DNA of 10,502 nucleotides from Chloromonas sp. AAM2 (GCA_004335635.1 QAXH01000211.1:1-10502), one strand, 5' to 3'. Numbered from the stretch's first letter, positions 1 through 7,870 are shown. The notes: generated from the letters alone by a model not told the origin. Numbers and translations are program-made.

Positions 1-117
1 TCCGCTCTTTCCAGAGTCTCCTCGTCTCCGAGACTAGCCGGGGCACTCTTACTGCCTTCTAATCCGTTGCCGGCATCCGCTTGGGCGGCTGCGGCTGCCT
101 GCTTGGTCTGTAGCACC
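1..117 (-). CDS. Internal exon, cut by the window edge, of an unrecognised gene
   Basis: A minus-strand open frame starts at 117, directly after a strong acceptor: a CT-rich tract ending TTTTGCAG, seen on the plus strand as ctgcaaaatcgaaaagaag at 118-136. One base completes the previous codon. The frame then stays open for 38 codons to the window edge and reads VLQTKQAAAAAQADAGNG followed by a Ser/Ala/Glu-rich stretch that ends LGDEETLERA. The alanine run and charged residues suggest a linker or helical segment. The competing frame from the same acceptor hits a stop after 22 codons, which supports this one. It probably belongs to the gene whose candidate first exon begins at 2864, but no preceding exon with the required phase (two leftover bases) was found between 118 and 1217. 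No domain is recognised. Confidence 0.5.
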
Positions 118-178
118 CTGCAAAATCGAAAAGAAGAAGAGCAAAGACCACAATTCATTCAGCTGCCCAAAGCAATCC

Positions 179-212
179 TTTGCCAGCACTGTTTGCCAGC
201 ACTGTTTGCCAG
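179..212. repeat. 13-bp tandem repeat, about 2.6 copies
   Basis: The unit tttgccagcactg occurs at 179-191 and 192-204, followed by a partial copy at 205-212. It lies about 60 bp upstream (in minus-strand reading) of the acceptor at 118, probably in an intron. Confidence 0.9.
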
Positions 213-370
213 TAAAAGCTCTTTGCTTAGCAGTTAAAGCGTCCCCCCCTCACTCGCACCTCTGTCGTTGCTGCCTCAGTGCCCCCGCCAGAGCAGTGGG
301 GCTGGGCCCAGTGCCCGCAGCCCGCCTCAGTGCGCTGCCCAGGCCCTCCAGCGTGTTCAGGGCTATGCGT

Positions 371-648
371 GGGCGGGCAGCCTGGAGCAACAAGGGCAAG
401 AATCCAAACAGGCTTGAACGAGATGAAGCCTACCACTGGCCACATCATTCCATGTATCCCTGAGCCAATCACAGGGGGGCGTGGGAAGTGCCTGTGCACA
501 ACCTGCAGTGTCCAGGGCTGTGTGCGGACAAGCGGCCTGAAGCGTAGGATTGCCCACACCAGGTGAGTGGATGAAAGACCCATTCATTGACCAAAGTTTG
601 CATTTGTTCTTGAGCGCATGTGTGTGTGGGGCGGGCAGCCTGGAGCAA
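371..648. repeat. 20-bp direct repeat pair (371-390 and 629-648)
   Basis: The 20-bp string gggcgggcagcctggagcaa is present exactly at 371-390 and 629-648, in the same orientation and 258 bp apart. Both copies follow a GTG-rich context. The repeat belongs to no recognised element. Confidence 0.85.
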
Positions 649-933
649 TGAAGCAAGTGAAGGGCAGTACAGAACAGGCATATGAACGCACCACGTCTTG
701 TGATCAATGTATCAAGTGTCCGACACAAACCTAGCCCCGGGAGCAGAATGTGGAGATTGAGCGTGACGTTGCATGTGTCAATGAGTTGCTGGCTTGTTCA
801 AGCTGTAAGATGGAGCATTCAGAACCCGACAGCGCAACGCAAACTAGAAGGGTGTGACTGTGAGAAGGGGCGCGATGCACGGCCTACCAGCCCTACTGCT
901 CTCCGACAGAGACGTGTACAGCACACTTGACAA

Positions 934-1020
934 CTACAACAAAGTCTGACAAACAAAGTCTGACAAACTACAACACAGTCTGACAAACAAAGTCTGCCAG
1001 ACTACAACAAAGTCTGACAA
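934..1020. repeat. 34-bp tandem repeat, about 2.6 copies
   Basis: Units begin with ctacaac at 934, 968 and 1002. Each full unit contains two copies of a shorter motif resembling aaagtctgacaaac, so the array has an inner half-period near 17 bp. The third unit is partial. The array sits in non-coding, probably intronic, DNA. Confidence 0.9.
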
Positions 1021-1082
1021 TCCCCAAGCAATCCTTCAGCCAGATCTGAAAAGCCACAATGCCACGATTATGAAAGGCTCCC

Positions 1083-1239
1083 ACCTTGAGCAGTGCTGAT
1101 CCCCTGACCAACCGCCCCTTTGCATAGCTGTGCTCCCTCCCCATCCACCCTGTGGCTAGTGTTTGCACGAGTGCCATGTAATGATAATCTCATGTGATGA
1201 TCATGCATGCTGCATACCTTGAGCAGTGCTGATCCCCTG
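1083..1239. repeat. 24-bp direct repeat: exon end copied into the adjacent intron
   Basis: A 24-bp string beginning accttgagcagtg is exact at 1083-1106 and 1216-1239, with a period of 133 bp. On the minus strand both copies read in the same frame as RGSALLK, followed at once by a GT donor dinucleotide. The right copy (1216-1239) overlaps the 3' end of the candidate exon 1218-1385. The left copy lies downstream in the intron and duplicates the exon tail together with its splice donor. Confidence 0.85.
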
Positions 1240-1385
1240 GATACCTGCCCCAGCCGCACGGCGGTGCCCCCTCCCGCCCCGTCAAGTTGCATGGCGCCGG
1301 TCCCAGAGCCACTGTTTGCGCTCAGCCGTAAGCACACGCCCAGGTCCTCTAGGGGCAAGGGCTGGGGGATGGCGAGAGCGGTCAA
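1218..1385 (-). CDS. Candidate internal exon, Gly/Ala-rich, unrecognised
   Basis: The minus-strand frame opens after the acceptor GGTCGCAG (exon starts at 1385) and reads LTALAIPQPLPLEDLGVCL, then RLSANSGSGTGAMQLDGAG, then GGTAVRLGQ. Two phase-0 donors are possible: CAG|GTATCC at 1245 (47 codons) or AAG|GTATGC at 1218 (56 codons, adding VSRGSALLK). The composition differs clearly from the Cys/His-rich noise frames around it. Incoming and outgoing phases are both 0, which fits the candidate exon ending at 1688. I recognise no domain. The polypyrimidine tract before the acceptor is weak, and the acceptor sequence itself is duplicated 133 bp upstream. It may belong to the gene starting at 2864. 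Confidence 0.45.
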
Positions 1386-1529
1386 CTGCGACCAATCATG
1401 CAAGGGGGATGCACCTCAAAGGATGAATCAACCGACAAACAAAGATATGACGAGGCAGCTGCAGGCTCATGCCAAGGTACTCGAGCAGTAGTGGTCGAGG
1501 GATAGAAAGATGGGGCAACTGCGACCAAT
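1383..1529. repeat. 14-bp direct repeat: duplicated splice acceptor
   Basis: The string caactgcgaccaat is found at 1383-1396 and 1516-1529. On the minus strand it reads ATTGGTCGCAG|TTG, which is the acceptor and first codon of the candidate exon 1218-1385. The second copy is a cryptic acceptor 133 bp upstream in the intron. This period equals that of the neighbouring 24-bp repeat, although the DNA between is not visibly repeated. Confidence 0.75.
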
Positions 1530-1678
1530 TCATTGAGATATGCAGAGTAAGTACACGACCAATCCAGCAACAGTAAGTAAATAATGCAGTTGGTGGTATT
1601 CAAACTCAGATGAATCGTGCCAAAGACAAAATCTTGTGCGAGCACACACAGGAACAGGCCAGACTAATCATGCCCCCT

Positions 1679-1903
1679 TCATTTTACCTCTGCCCCCGGT
1701 TGTTCAGTCGCCTCCTCCTCCTCCGCCCCCTCATCCTCGCCTTCCCCCTCCCCTTCCCGCCCTTGCTGTGCGGTTCCCGCCTGCTGTTGGTTGGGCGGTT
1801 TGGGTGAGATGGGCTGACCCGGCGACTGAGGACCCCCCATGGGACTGATTGGGCCGCCGTCCGGCCCTAGGACTCGTAACCGAAAGCCAAAGGAGAGGGC
1901 GAC
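1679..1903 (-). CDS. Candidate exon with Pro/Gln/Gly-rich and acidic tail
   Basis: After the acceptor ATGCAG (exon starts at 1903) the frame reads VALSFGFRLRVLGPDGGPI, a Pro/Gly/Gln-rich stretch (SPMGGPQSPGQPISPKPP), and a Glu-rich run (REGEGEGEDEGAEEEEA) ending EQPGAE. It then either continues VK to a TGA stop at 1679-1681 or is spliced at GAG|GTAAAA (exon end 1688, 72 codons, phase 0). Splicing would join it in frame to the exon at 1385. The tail would be disordered and strongly negative. The first 14 residues look like a single beta strand. If the stop is used, this would be a C-terminal exon. A separate candidate start lies at 2864, so I do not attach this exon to the 398-residue gene. 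Function unknown. Confidence 0.45.
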   Translation of the reverse strand, partial: VALSFGFRLRVLGPDGGPISPMGGPQSPGQPISPKPPNQQQAGTAQQGREGEGEGEDEGAEEEEATEQPGAEVK

Positions 1904-2197
1904 CTGCATGATAAGTCACCGCATCAACTCACTACATACAAACACTGCTGACAATTGACTTCTGATATTGACCATGTGCCTGTGTTGTAGCCACATCGCA
2001 TGTCTGCGCATTAAGCCACAATGAAGGTGAGAAAAGGAACTGCCTGCAGGTTCTGTGAAAGGGATTGCATCCTATCGCATGAGAAGAGGATCCTGCTGCT
2101 CACTCTCGACCACTGAGAACGCCTTTTGCAAGTAGCACTGCTTGTTCAGGCTGTGTCACTTTCTGCTGAAATGGCACTCAAAACCCCTGCCACCCAC

Positions 2198-2338
2198 CTC
2201 TGTGAGCAGTGATGTGCACAGCGTCAGTTTCTGTTGGTGTGCTGCCGTGAGTGCTGCTCTCCTAACCGCTGCTGGGCCCTGTTTAGCGGACCGGGCCAAC
2301 ACTGGACGTAGGCTGGCAGCACCAGAGGCCCCAACAGC
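2198..2338 (-). CDS. Weak candidate exon, Ala/Arg-rich
   Basis: The acceptor CCACCACGCAG at 2339 follows a long CA-rich tract. A 47-codon phase-0 frame then reads AVGASGAASLRPVLARSAKQ, GPAAVRRAALTAAHQQKLTL, CTSLLTE, up to a donor GAG|GTGGGT at 2197. Phase 0 at both ends is compatible with the flanking candidate exons (ending 2703 and starting 1903). A second frame through the same DNA (LLGPLVLPAYVQCW...) is also open, so the frame choice is uncertain. No domain is recognised. Confidence 0.25.
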
Positions 2339-2351
2339 CTGCGTGGTGGCA

Positions 2352-2408
2352 GGTGTGTGTGCGTGTGCATGTTTGCATGCATGTGTGGATTTGTATGTGT
2401 ATGTATGT
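2352..2408. repeat. Imperfect TG/CA-rich alternating purine-pyrimidine tract
   Basis: About 57 bp of nearly alternating purine-pyrimidine sequence (gtgtgtgtgcgtgtgcatg and variants such as tgtatgtgtatgtatg). On the minus strand it is a CA-rich stretch just before the candidate acceptor at 2339. Such tracts can adopt left-handed Z-DNA and tend to vary in length. Confidence 0.85.
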
Positions 2409-2702
2409 CCGTGGTCGAGAGTGAGCCTACGAGAGATTGTGCATGGATCACACACACTGCATGTGACCATGACAGAACATGGGTGCTGGCATGGTCTTAA
2501 CACTGCATGGTGTGCGCATGGCCTGACTAGTTGTGCGACCGTGTTAGGCTTCATAATTGTGCGAGCCAGCACAGGCAAGCATCGTGCTGTGTAGCAAAAG
2601 GCGAAAGCTGTCAGGCACCCATGGGTCTTGCATGAACCTTGGTGCCTCCCTGGACCCTATCTGTCACCAAGCTGCTCTTAACGCTGTAGCGCTCCCTCTG
2701 AC

Positions 2703-2864
2703 CTTGCGAGCTGCCTTAGATGCTGTTGTGTCGACCACCCTTTGGTTAGTGTTGTGAAGCCCTGTCAGCATTCTCGCCAAGAACACATGGTTTGGTTTGG
2801 TAGTGCGAGTAGCCGGTGCGTCGTCTTCGTATTCAACCTCGGCATCCTCGTAGTCTTCGGACAT
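2703..2864 (-). CDS. Candidate first exon with a very acidic N-terminus
   Basis: The ATG at 2862-2864 has a purine at -3 (GCGAAATG) and follows a CpG-rich stretch (about 2870-3000) that could be a 5' leader. The protein starts MSEDYEDAEVEYEDDAPATR, then TTKPNHVFLARMLTGLHNTN and QRVVDTTASKAARK, up to a donor AAG|GTCAGA at 2702 (54 codons, phase 0). Earlier GT sites after CAT (near 2788) or AGG would also be phase 0, so only the first 25 or so residues are reasonably secure. The acidic Tyr-rich start followed by Arg-Thr-Thr recalls the N-terminus of eukaryotic RNA polymerase subunit RPB6. The diagnostic KYERAR-type core was not found downstream, so I do not assign that name. It would be the 5' end of a gene running to base 1 and beyond. 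Confidence 0.45.
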
Positions 2865-3154
2865 TTCGCCCGCCACCTTGAACCTGACGTTTGTGTGCGA
2901 AGGCGTGCTCAGTCTCGGAAACACGAATTGTTGCGCTGTACGCGCGCCAGACGCGTGCTATGCCCTTCCAAGGCAGCAGTTCGGAAAAGGTTCCGTAAAG
3001 CAGACAGAAAAAACGCGGGCAGTTGTGCCGTTGCTGGCATGTACTGGTTGCGTTGATCAGGCATCTGCACAAGATGAATGACATTTTCTGCTCAGCTGTG
3101 CCTACCTGCTTGTTTTGTCATTTGTGGGCCATAGTTGCTGATCATGATTAGTCA

Positions 3155-3205
3155 GAGTTGGACCATTGTGCACAGGCATGGCATTTGATCTGATGGATGG
3201 AAGCC
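3155..3205 (+). repeat. 51-bp exact dispersed repeat, copy 1
   Basis: This stretch begins gagttggaccattgtgcaca and ends gatggatggaagcc. It is identical over 51 bases to 10093-10143 and in the same orientation. The flanks differ at once on both sides and no target-site duplication or terminal inverted repeat is evident. It lies between genes, about 290 bp upstream of the candidate start at 2864. Confidence 0.95.
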
Positions 3206-3499
3206 CTCAAATCTGATAGATAGGGCGCTCCGTGGAGTGATAGTCACAAGGAACTCACCAGGCCGGCTGGATTCCCCTTAACATGCGAGTAGCAGTTTGC
3301 TGCATCAAGTCATGTGGTCGTGCTTCCTGGTGTGCAATCCCTCCTTGTAACAGCCCAGGCCTGATGAACAGAAGCAGTGTCTGCATCACTGCATGCTGCC
3401 ACCTCTGTGCAGACACGACTGTTCAAATCTCATCACTCGCATCATCACAACAGGCCAATGATGATGATAGAGCTTACACAGATGACAGCTGCAGCCAGG

Positions 3500-3507
3500 T
3501 ATAAATA
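3500..3507 (+). promoter_or_regulatory. Lone consensus TATA box
   Basis: A perfect TATAAATA lies on the plus strand in otherwise mixed sequence. No plus-strand coding exon follows within several hundred bases. It may drive an unannotated non-coding transcript or occur by chance. Confidence 0.25.
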
Positions 3508-3845
3508 CATAGCACAGAAGCACTATTTGATGTTTACCAGACAAGCCACATGCAAACACAACAGCACTATCTGAGAGACAGGGCACCTTTATGAAGTGCC
3601 CAACAAAACGCGTGAGCGCTTGGGCCAGACATGGTGTGCATAAGAAAACAAGGAATCCACCTGACCGTGACTGAATTCATTACGAAAGGAGTGCACGTGC
3701 TCAAGCCACATGTGGCTGTACTGCACATGTACCTGTGAACTTTAGCAGGGATACCAAAAGTCGCTGCCGTTGTTGACAACAAGATCAAGCCACTACACTA
3801 GCAATGGAGTGGACAAGGTCAGGGTCTCAAAAGCGACACGACAGA

Positions 3846-3850
3846 TTACA
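3846..3850 (-). terminator. Possible TGTAA polyadenylation signal
   Basis: The minus strand reads TGTAA here. TGTAA is the usual green-algal poly(A) signal, normally 10-20 bases before cleavage. It is the first such motif downstream of the stop codon at 4267 and would give a 3' UTR of about 430 bases. The pentamer is short, so chance occurrence is possible. Confidence 0.35.
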
Positions 3851-4021
3851 CAAAGGAGTCAGGGACAAAGAATGATTACTAGGACCATTTGCCAGGTGTA
3901 TTACCTTCTTGACCCTTGAAGGCCTTACTCCATGCGTCCCTGGCCATGCATGGGATGACGGCCTGCAAGAGCTTGGTCTTGTTTACGAACGGTTCAGCGC
4001 CTGACTCCTGCCGATTTAAAC

Positions 4022-4045
4022 GGCATGCAGCATGACATGCATGCC
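4022..4045. repeat. Perfect 8-bp inverted repeat with 8-base loop
   Basis: The arms ggcatgca (4022-4029) and tgcatgcc (4038-4045) are exact reverse complements around an 8-base loop. It lies in the presumed 3' UTR of the gene ending at 4267. Any function, such as RNA hairpin or protein site, is speculative. Confidence 0.6.
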
Positions 4046-4266
4046 CAGCTCACTCAACTTCCATCCTTCGCATGGACTTCATGAGGATGAGGAAGCGCTC
4101 ATGATGTCGCATACGCCCGCCTCAGTCAACTGACATGGACATTAGCGTAGAATCACCTTCCAGGCTTTCCCCTGTACCGTCACGTGCAGCCTTCCAGATC
4201 ACATGCGGGAACAGCGCTCCTGGTGTACGACCTCGAGTGGCCCTCAGCCTGTTATTGCCGGCCAGG

Positions 4267-7096
4267 TCACAGGAGCCCCAGCGGTTCCACGCACATCATG
4301 AGGCAGGGCTTGCCCCACCCGCCCGCAGCCCCGGCCTGGCGGGCCAGGCGTGCAGTCAAGCTCACGCCACTGCGCCCACAAAACACACATTGTTCTAGAA
4401 CGCGTCATGCTTGGCATCGAGTGTGTGGGGATGCCGGTGTCCGGCATCGGGTGTGGATTAAGAATCAAACGTGAGGTGTGACGACGAGAGCGCAGCAAAC
4501 TCTGACACCTGACTGTATTTAGTGCTGACTAGGCCTTGGTTAAGCGCTGCGCCAGTTCATCCATTTGTGTCGTTGCCCTTCCACAACAGTGGCCGCTGCC
4601 TCCCTGGCTCGTGTGCTTTCTTGCAAACCACACCCTCACCTTCTCTTGTACGTGAGCGCTGCCTCCTTGGCTCCAGTGTGCCAGGAGCCCCTGACTGTCC
4701 CGTTCTTGAAGTGCTTGGCCAGCCCCAGCTGCACGCCCGCCACGCCGAACTCGTGGGTAGCCTCAAGGTCCATGTCGCGGATGTCAACACGGTACTGGAA
4801 ACGGATACAAACGGACGAAAACAGTTGCCGTTCACGTGAAGCAAAACACATGATTTGTGAACAAACTACATCTGGATGCTATCCACTCTACCTGAACAGC
4901 AGGAGCTTCAGTTTCCAATTTGTGCGGGCTCAACACTGTGCAAGACGGCCCGCTCCCACTGCTAGCAGCTGGGTGCTGTATCAGCTGTACTACCCTCCAT
5001 ACTTCCTGGTGTGGTCATGTGTTGCACCAGGTCTGCATCTGAACATCATGCGTGAACAGTGACACTCCTACACAACACAAGCACGCATGAGCACCAGTGA
5101 TCATGCTCAAAACACTCATGGAGACCACTCTAGTAGGTTTGTTGAAGTGTAAGCCTGGCCTCACCTGTTCCTCGTTCTGTCCTGGAATGATGAGGTCGTA
5201 GAGCTGAGGCATCAGGGGGATGCGCCACACAAAGGGGGGGATGCGTGGCTCAATCTGCAGGAAACGCACGTGTGGTACCATCTCATAAATAATGCAATTT
5301 TCGTGGCAGCCACTCGTGATTCCCCACCCAGTCACTGCCATCACACTGCCACCACTCTGTTGGACCAGTCAAACCACTATGCTTATGCAAACATTTACAG
5401 TTCAGCGCCACGTCACATGTTGAACCATGCTGTGGGTCGAACTGCCCCCTACTGCACGGGCCTTACCTGCGCAATGGTGGAGCGCAGGCGCTGTGGGTCG
5501 AACTGGGCACCCGCGCACACCAACAGCCTGATGTGCGCGGCTGTCAGAGTGTCGTGTACCTGGGCTGCCATGGACCAACCATGTCGTCGCCATCTGCCAT
5601 CTGCGTACTCTGTCACACCTACACATCATCTCACTCCCACGTGACCACTCCCACCACTCACTTTGTCATCCACGAACTCTGCCACGCAGTTGAGTATCCG
5701 CCCGAAGTCGAAGGCCCCTCCCACGCACGTCCTGTACCCCCACTGCCTATCCTTGACGGTGTGTGTGGCCCACAACCTGTGCCTGGCGCCGTCATCAACT
5801 GGGTATTCAATCTTGGCCTGGGACTCGTCTAGGAGGGTGTCACGCCATTCAGGGCCTGCAAAAGCACGTGTTAGTTGGTTGATTGTCTGTTGTTTGCTTG
5901 TGTGCGTCTGAAAGCATGAGTGCAAGTTGCACACCGGCTGTGTCTGATGCTGAAATGAAGCACGTCATTTTTCGCATTTGTTCGCATGCAGTGTCACACT
6001 ACGTGGCATAACTCAAGTCTCGCCTTAAAGCAATCAGGTGTGTGCAGTGTATGTGTGTCTTCGCCGTTGCCCATGTGTGCAAGCTCAGGAATGGAGTCCG
6101 ATGGCGCCTGCATGCTAGCAAATGAATCGAAGCATGCTGGCTGCCTTGGGTATCGCCTGGGGTCGTGGTGCCATGTCCTTGTGATGGCACGTCTGCTGAA
6201 TCTTTGCCTGGCAGCTTCCATGTATGGCCCCATACGTGTGTGGACGGGTAGGGCAGCACACACTGCTGAATAATGGCAATAACCAATAATGGCGATAATG
6301 GCGATACTGGCAACATCAGGTCATGCCGCGGCAGAAGAGCATAGATGCACGGGAATTTGTAGCAGATTCACTAGACTACCTGTTTGCAAGTCAGTGGTTA
6401 CCGCGGTTAGGCTGAACCGATCATGGGTTGCAATGGTGCAAGAACTGAACAGCATGCATGCATTCATGCGTGCATAGGTAGATCCACTGCATGTTGCCAC
6501 CAAGGTGCCGTGCAGTTGCATTGCATCTGCTCACCTGGGAAGGCTACGCTGGCTGATAGCTTGTATGTACGCAGCAGAGGATCAGCATGCACCACCACGG
6601 CTGATTGCTGGGCAAAAGTGTCGCCAGCCCACCCCATTGCCAGCTCGGGCTTTTTCTGTGCCAAATCCCAGCTGAGTGATGCATAGCAGTCATCGCTGTA
6701 TTCCTTGGCGCATGTGACCTTTAGGCTGGGCACTGATGCCTCTCCTACACGAGCCTGGGCGGATACTAGAGGGTCATCCAACCCGCTGCGATATGCCAAG
6801 TTGCCAGCCGTCAAGGAGAAGGCCACGCTGCCTCGTCGCAGCGTAAGCCCAAGGTCGCCAGAGCCCTCCAGAACACGCCCAGTGGACGACGCATCAATGG
6901 GATCATAGCCCTCGCGCACGGTGAAAGCACATCGCCCGCCAAGCTTTACTGCCGTCAGTGAGCTGGCAGCACCTTCATCTTCGTCCTGTCTCAAAGCAAA
7001 TACAGCACCGATGCTACGCCAGTCAAATGTGGGAAGGAAATGACTCTCGGCAGCGATGGGCACAAAGTCAAGCTTGTTCTTTGCGGAAAGTGCCAT
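4267..7096 (-). CDS. Six-exon gene: 398-residue beta-strand-rich protein, possible organellar outer-membrane beta-barrel
   Basis: Exons (minus strand): 7096-6535, 5855-5662, 5559-5467, 5254-5165, 4794-4640 and 4369-4267. Donors are GTGAGC, GTGAGT, GTAAGG, GTGAGG and GTGAGG; acceptors are TTTTGCAG, GCCCAG, CCTGCAG, TTTCCAG and GCGCAG. Codon phase agrees at every junction, and the frame ends in TGA after 398 codons. The ATG at 7096 has G at +4. The protein starts MALSAKNKLDFVPI. Residues 1-190 are rich in alternating polar/hydrophobic strands, for example DLGLTLRRGSVAFSLTAGNL and TYKLSASVAF. The middle (about 190-310) has HTVKDRQWGYRTCVGGAFDF and a Pro-rich IEPRIPPFVWRIPLMPQLYD. The C-terminus again alternates (GVAGVQLGLAKHF, GVSLTARLARQ) and ends CVEPLGLL. 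No cleavable presequence is obvious. The pattern fits outer-envelope or mitochondrial beta-barrels, but no family was recognised and that role is inference. The last exon rests on a weak acceptor. Confidence 0.75.
4594..4673. repeat. Imperfect echo of exon 5 in the following intron
   Basis: Plus-strand cgctgcctccctggctc (4594-4610, intron) matches cgctgcctccttggctc (4657-4673, inside exon 5, coding for GAKEAA) at 16 of 17 positions, 63 bp apart. Similarity continues weakly on both sides, with small gaps. The copy lies on the intron side of the donor at 4639. Confidence 0.65.
5429..5505. repeat. Exact 16-bp echo of exon 3 in the following intron
   Basis: The string gctgtgggtcgaactg occurs at 5490-5505 inside exon 3 (coding for QFDPQ on the minus strand) and again at 5429-5444, in the intron just beyond the donor at 5466. 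The spacing is 61 bp. Confidence 0.8.
5856..6534 (-). other. Intron 1 of the 398-residue gene (679 bp)
   Basis: This is the longest intron of the gene, bounded by CAG|GTGAGC and TTTTGCAG. Open frames on both strands run through it (for example plus 5986-6273), but they mirror each other and show no domain. It contains the 9-bp repeat at 6269-6311 and several TGCATGCA-like palindromes near 6455. Confidence 0.65.
6269..6311. repeat. Degenerate 9-bp tandem repeat (aataatggc)
   Basis: aataatggc is found at 6269-6277 and 6285-6293, followed by gataatggc (6294-6302) and gatactggc (6303-6311). It lies inside intron 1 of the 398-residue gene. Confidence 0.85.
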
Positions 7097-7379
7097 CTGA
7101 TGAAGGTGGCAGGCTTCTGTCCTCAGGATATCCCTGCCAATCTCCCTAATTACAGGTCAGAACGCATAGACGACGATCCGTGTCCACAAAAAAGAAGAAG
7201 AAAAAGCCGAACCACCTAACCTCTTCATGTGGATTTTTCGAATGCGACAGGTGCAGCTAGGAAGCTTACGACAGGCAGAGACCGGTGCATCTGTGCGTCC
7301 GGGCAGGCATTGGCGGTGTCTCCGTACACCCTGAGTTGTACACAGCAAAGCACGCGCTGAGGCAGGAGATTATGACACT
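7097..7379 (-). promoter_or_regulatory. Upstream region and probable 5' leader of the 398-residue gene
   Basis: No coding exon is supported here. On the minus strand it carries a pyrimidine-rich tract (complement of aaaaaagaagaagaaaaag near 7187-7206) and a five-codon upstream ORF. No clear TATA box is seen. It separates the TPR remnant from the start codon at 7096 by less than 300 bp, so the promoter must be compact. Confidence 0.4.
7150..7167 (-). other. Short upstream ORF (MRSDL) in the presumed leader
   Basis: The ATG at 7165-7167 reads MRSDL and then a TAA stop, 53 bases before the main ATG. If it lies in the mRNA leader it could dampen translation of the main ORF. The transcription start is unknown, so this is tentative. 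Confidence 0.25.
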
Positions 7380-7870
7380 TCAGTTACCCCGAGGTCGACA
7401 CCTTGTCCCTGTTGCCACAGTGCCTCCAGTGTAGTTTCTGTAAACTGTCCCAGAACTGGCAAACATCTTTTTTTAATGTGTTTCAGTGAAGCACGCGATG
7501 TAAGATTAATGAAAACGCAATCCAAATGCCTCTGACCTCCAAGCCAGCACAGATGATTGCCTGGCGACATGCAGCATGCTGTCTTTGCCCACTGAGGCGA
7601 GGTTATGTGGTGCCCTTCTCCAACTGGTTAAGGACATGGTTGCAGCAGCAATGTACTGGCCCTGGCTGTTTAAGCACCCCGCCAGGTTGTTCATGCTGCT
7701 GATGGTGTGAACACATGTGGGTGCCCTGAGCCCAGGGTGCACTGTCTCAGTTCCAGAGCCGGACCATGCATGGTTTCAGCAGCATTGTACTGGCCCTGGT
7801 GATGCAGGCACAGAGCTGCCATGTCTAGCACCGCCGGCTGATGTGACTCGTCCCCTGGAGTGCAGGGCCT
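7380..7870 (-). pseudogene. Frame-broken TPR remnant following the NB-ARC region
   Basis: Two kinesin-light-chain-like TPR units can be read. One is MAALCLHHQGQYNAAETMHG followed by PALELRQCTLGSGHPHV. The other is ISSMNNLAGCLNSQGQYIAA. They lie in different frames: the DNA repeats behind the two QGQY segments (7643 and 7777) are 134 bp apart, not a multiple of three, with the break near 7703-7716. A further degraded trace (FTETTLEALWQQGQGVDLG) lies at about 7380-7450. In algal NB-ARC-TPR proteins, TPR repeats of about 42 residues follow the nucleotide-binding region, so this is the expected tail of the neighbouring gene. It is separated from the winged-helix exon by a TAG stop at 7887-7889. 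No intron explains all the frame changes, hence a decayed tail. Confidence 0.7.

Larger units (their letters stand above)
118..1217. other. Stretch without a firm gene, probably intronic
   Basis: No convincing exon was found here. Long frames exist on both strands (for example minus 227-583 and plus 279-566), but they overlap each other, are Pro/Cys/His rich and show no domain. A good plus-strand donor-like site, CAG|GTGAGT, occurs near 562, yet no matching plus-strand exon chain is visible. The stretch contains the 13-bp, 34-bp, 20-bp and 24-bp repeats listed separately. One or more small exons linking 1218 to 117 may be hidden here. Confidence 0.4.
2865..4266. other. Intergenic region between two minus-strand genes
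   Basis: No supported coding exon lies here. The part near 2870-3000 is CpG-rich and may be the promoter or leader of the gene starting at 2864. The part near 3850-4266 would be the 3' UTR of the 398-residue gene. The stretch also contains one copy of the 51-bp repeat, a lone plus-strand TATA box and a small hairpin. Confidence 0.55.

Noticed and set aside
279..566. Plus-strand exon ending at the good donor CAG|GTGAGT near 562
   Set aside because: No upstream acceptor or downstream exon with matching phase was found, and the Pro/Cys-rich peptide resembles nothing recognisable.
1083..1529. A 133-bp satellite array covering the region
   Set aside because: Two repeat pairs share the 133-bp period, but the sequence between them does not match when shifted by 133 bases.
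2142..2594. Plus-strand 150-residue open frame
   Set aside because: Cys/Val/His-rich composition comes from the TG-rich tract. It overlaps a better minus-strand exon candidate and shows no domain.
2664..2924. Longer version of the acidic exon starting at 2924
   Set aside because: The codon at 2924 is GTG, not ATG. The first ATG in frame is at 2864.
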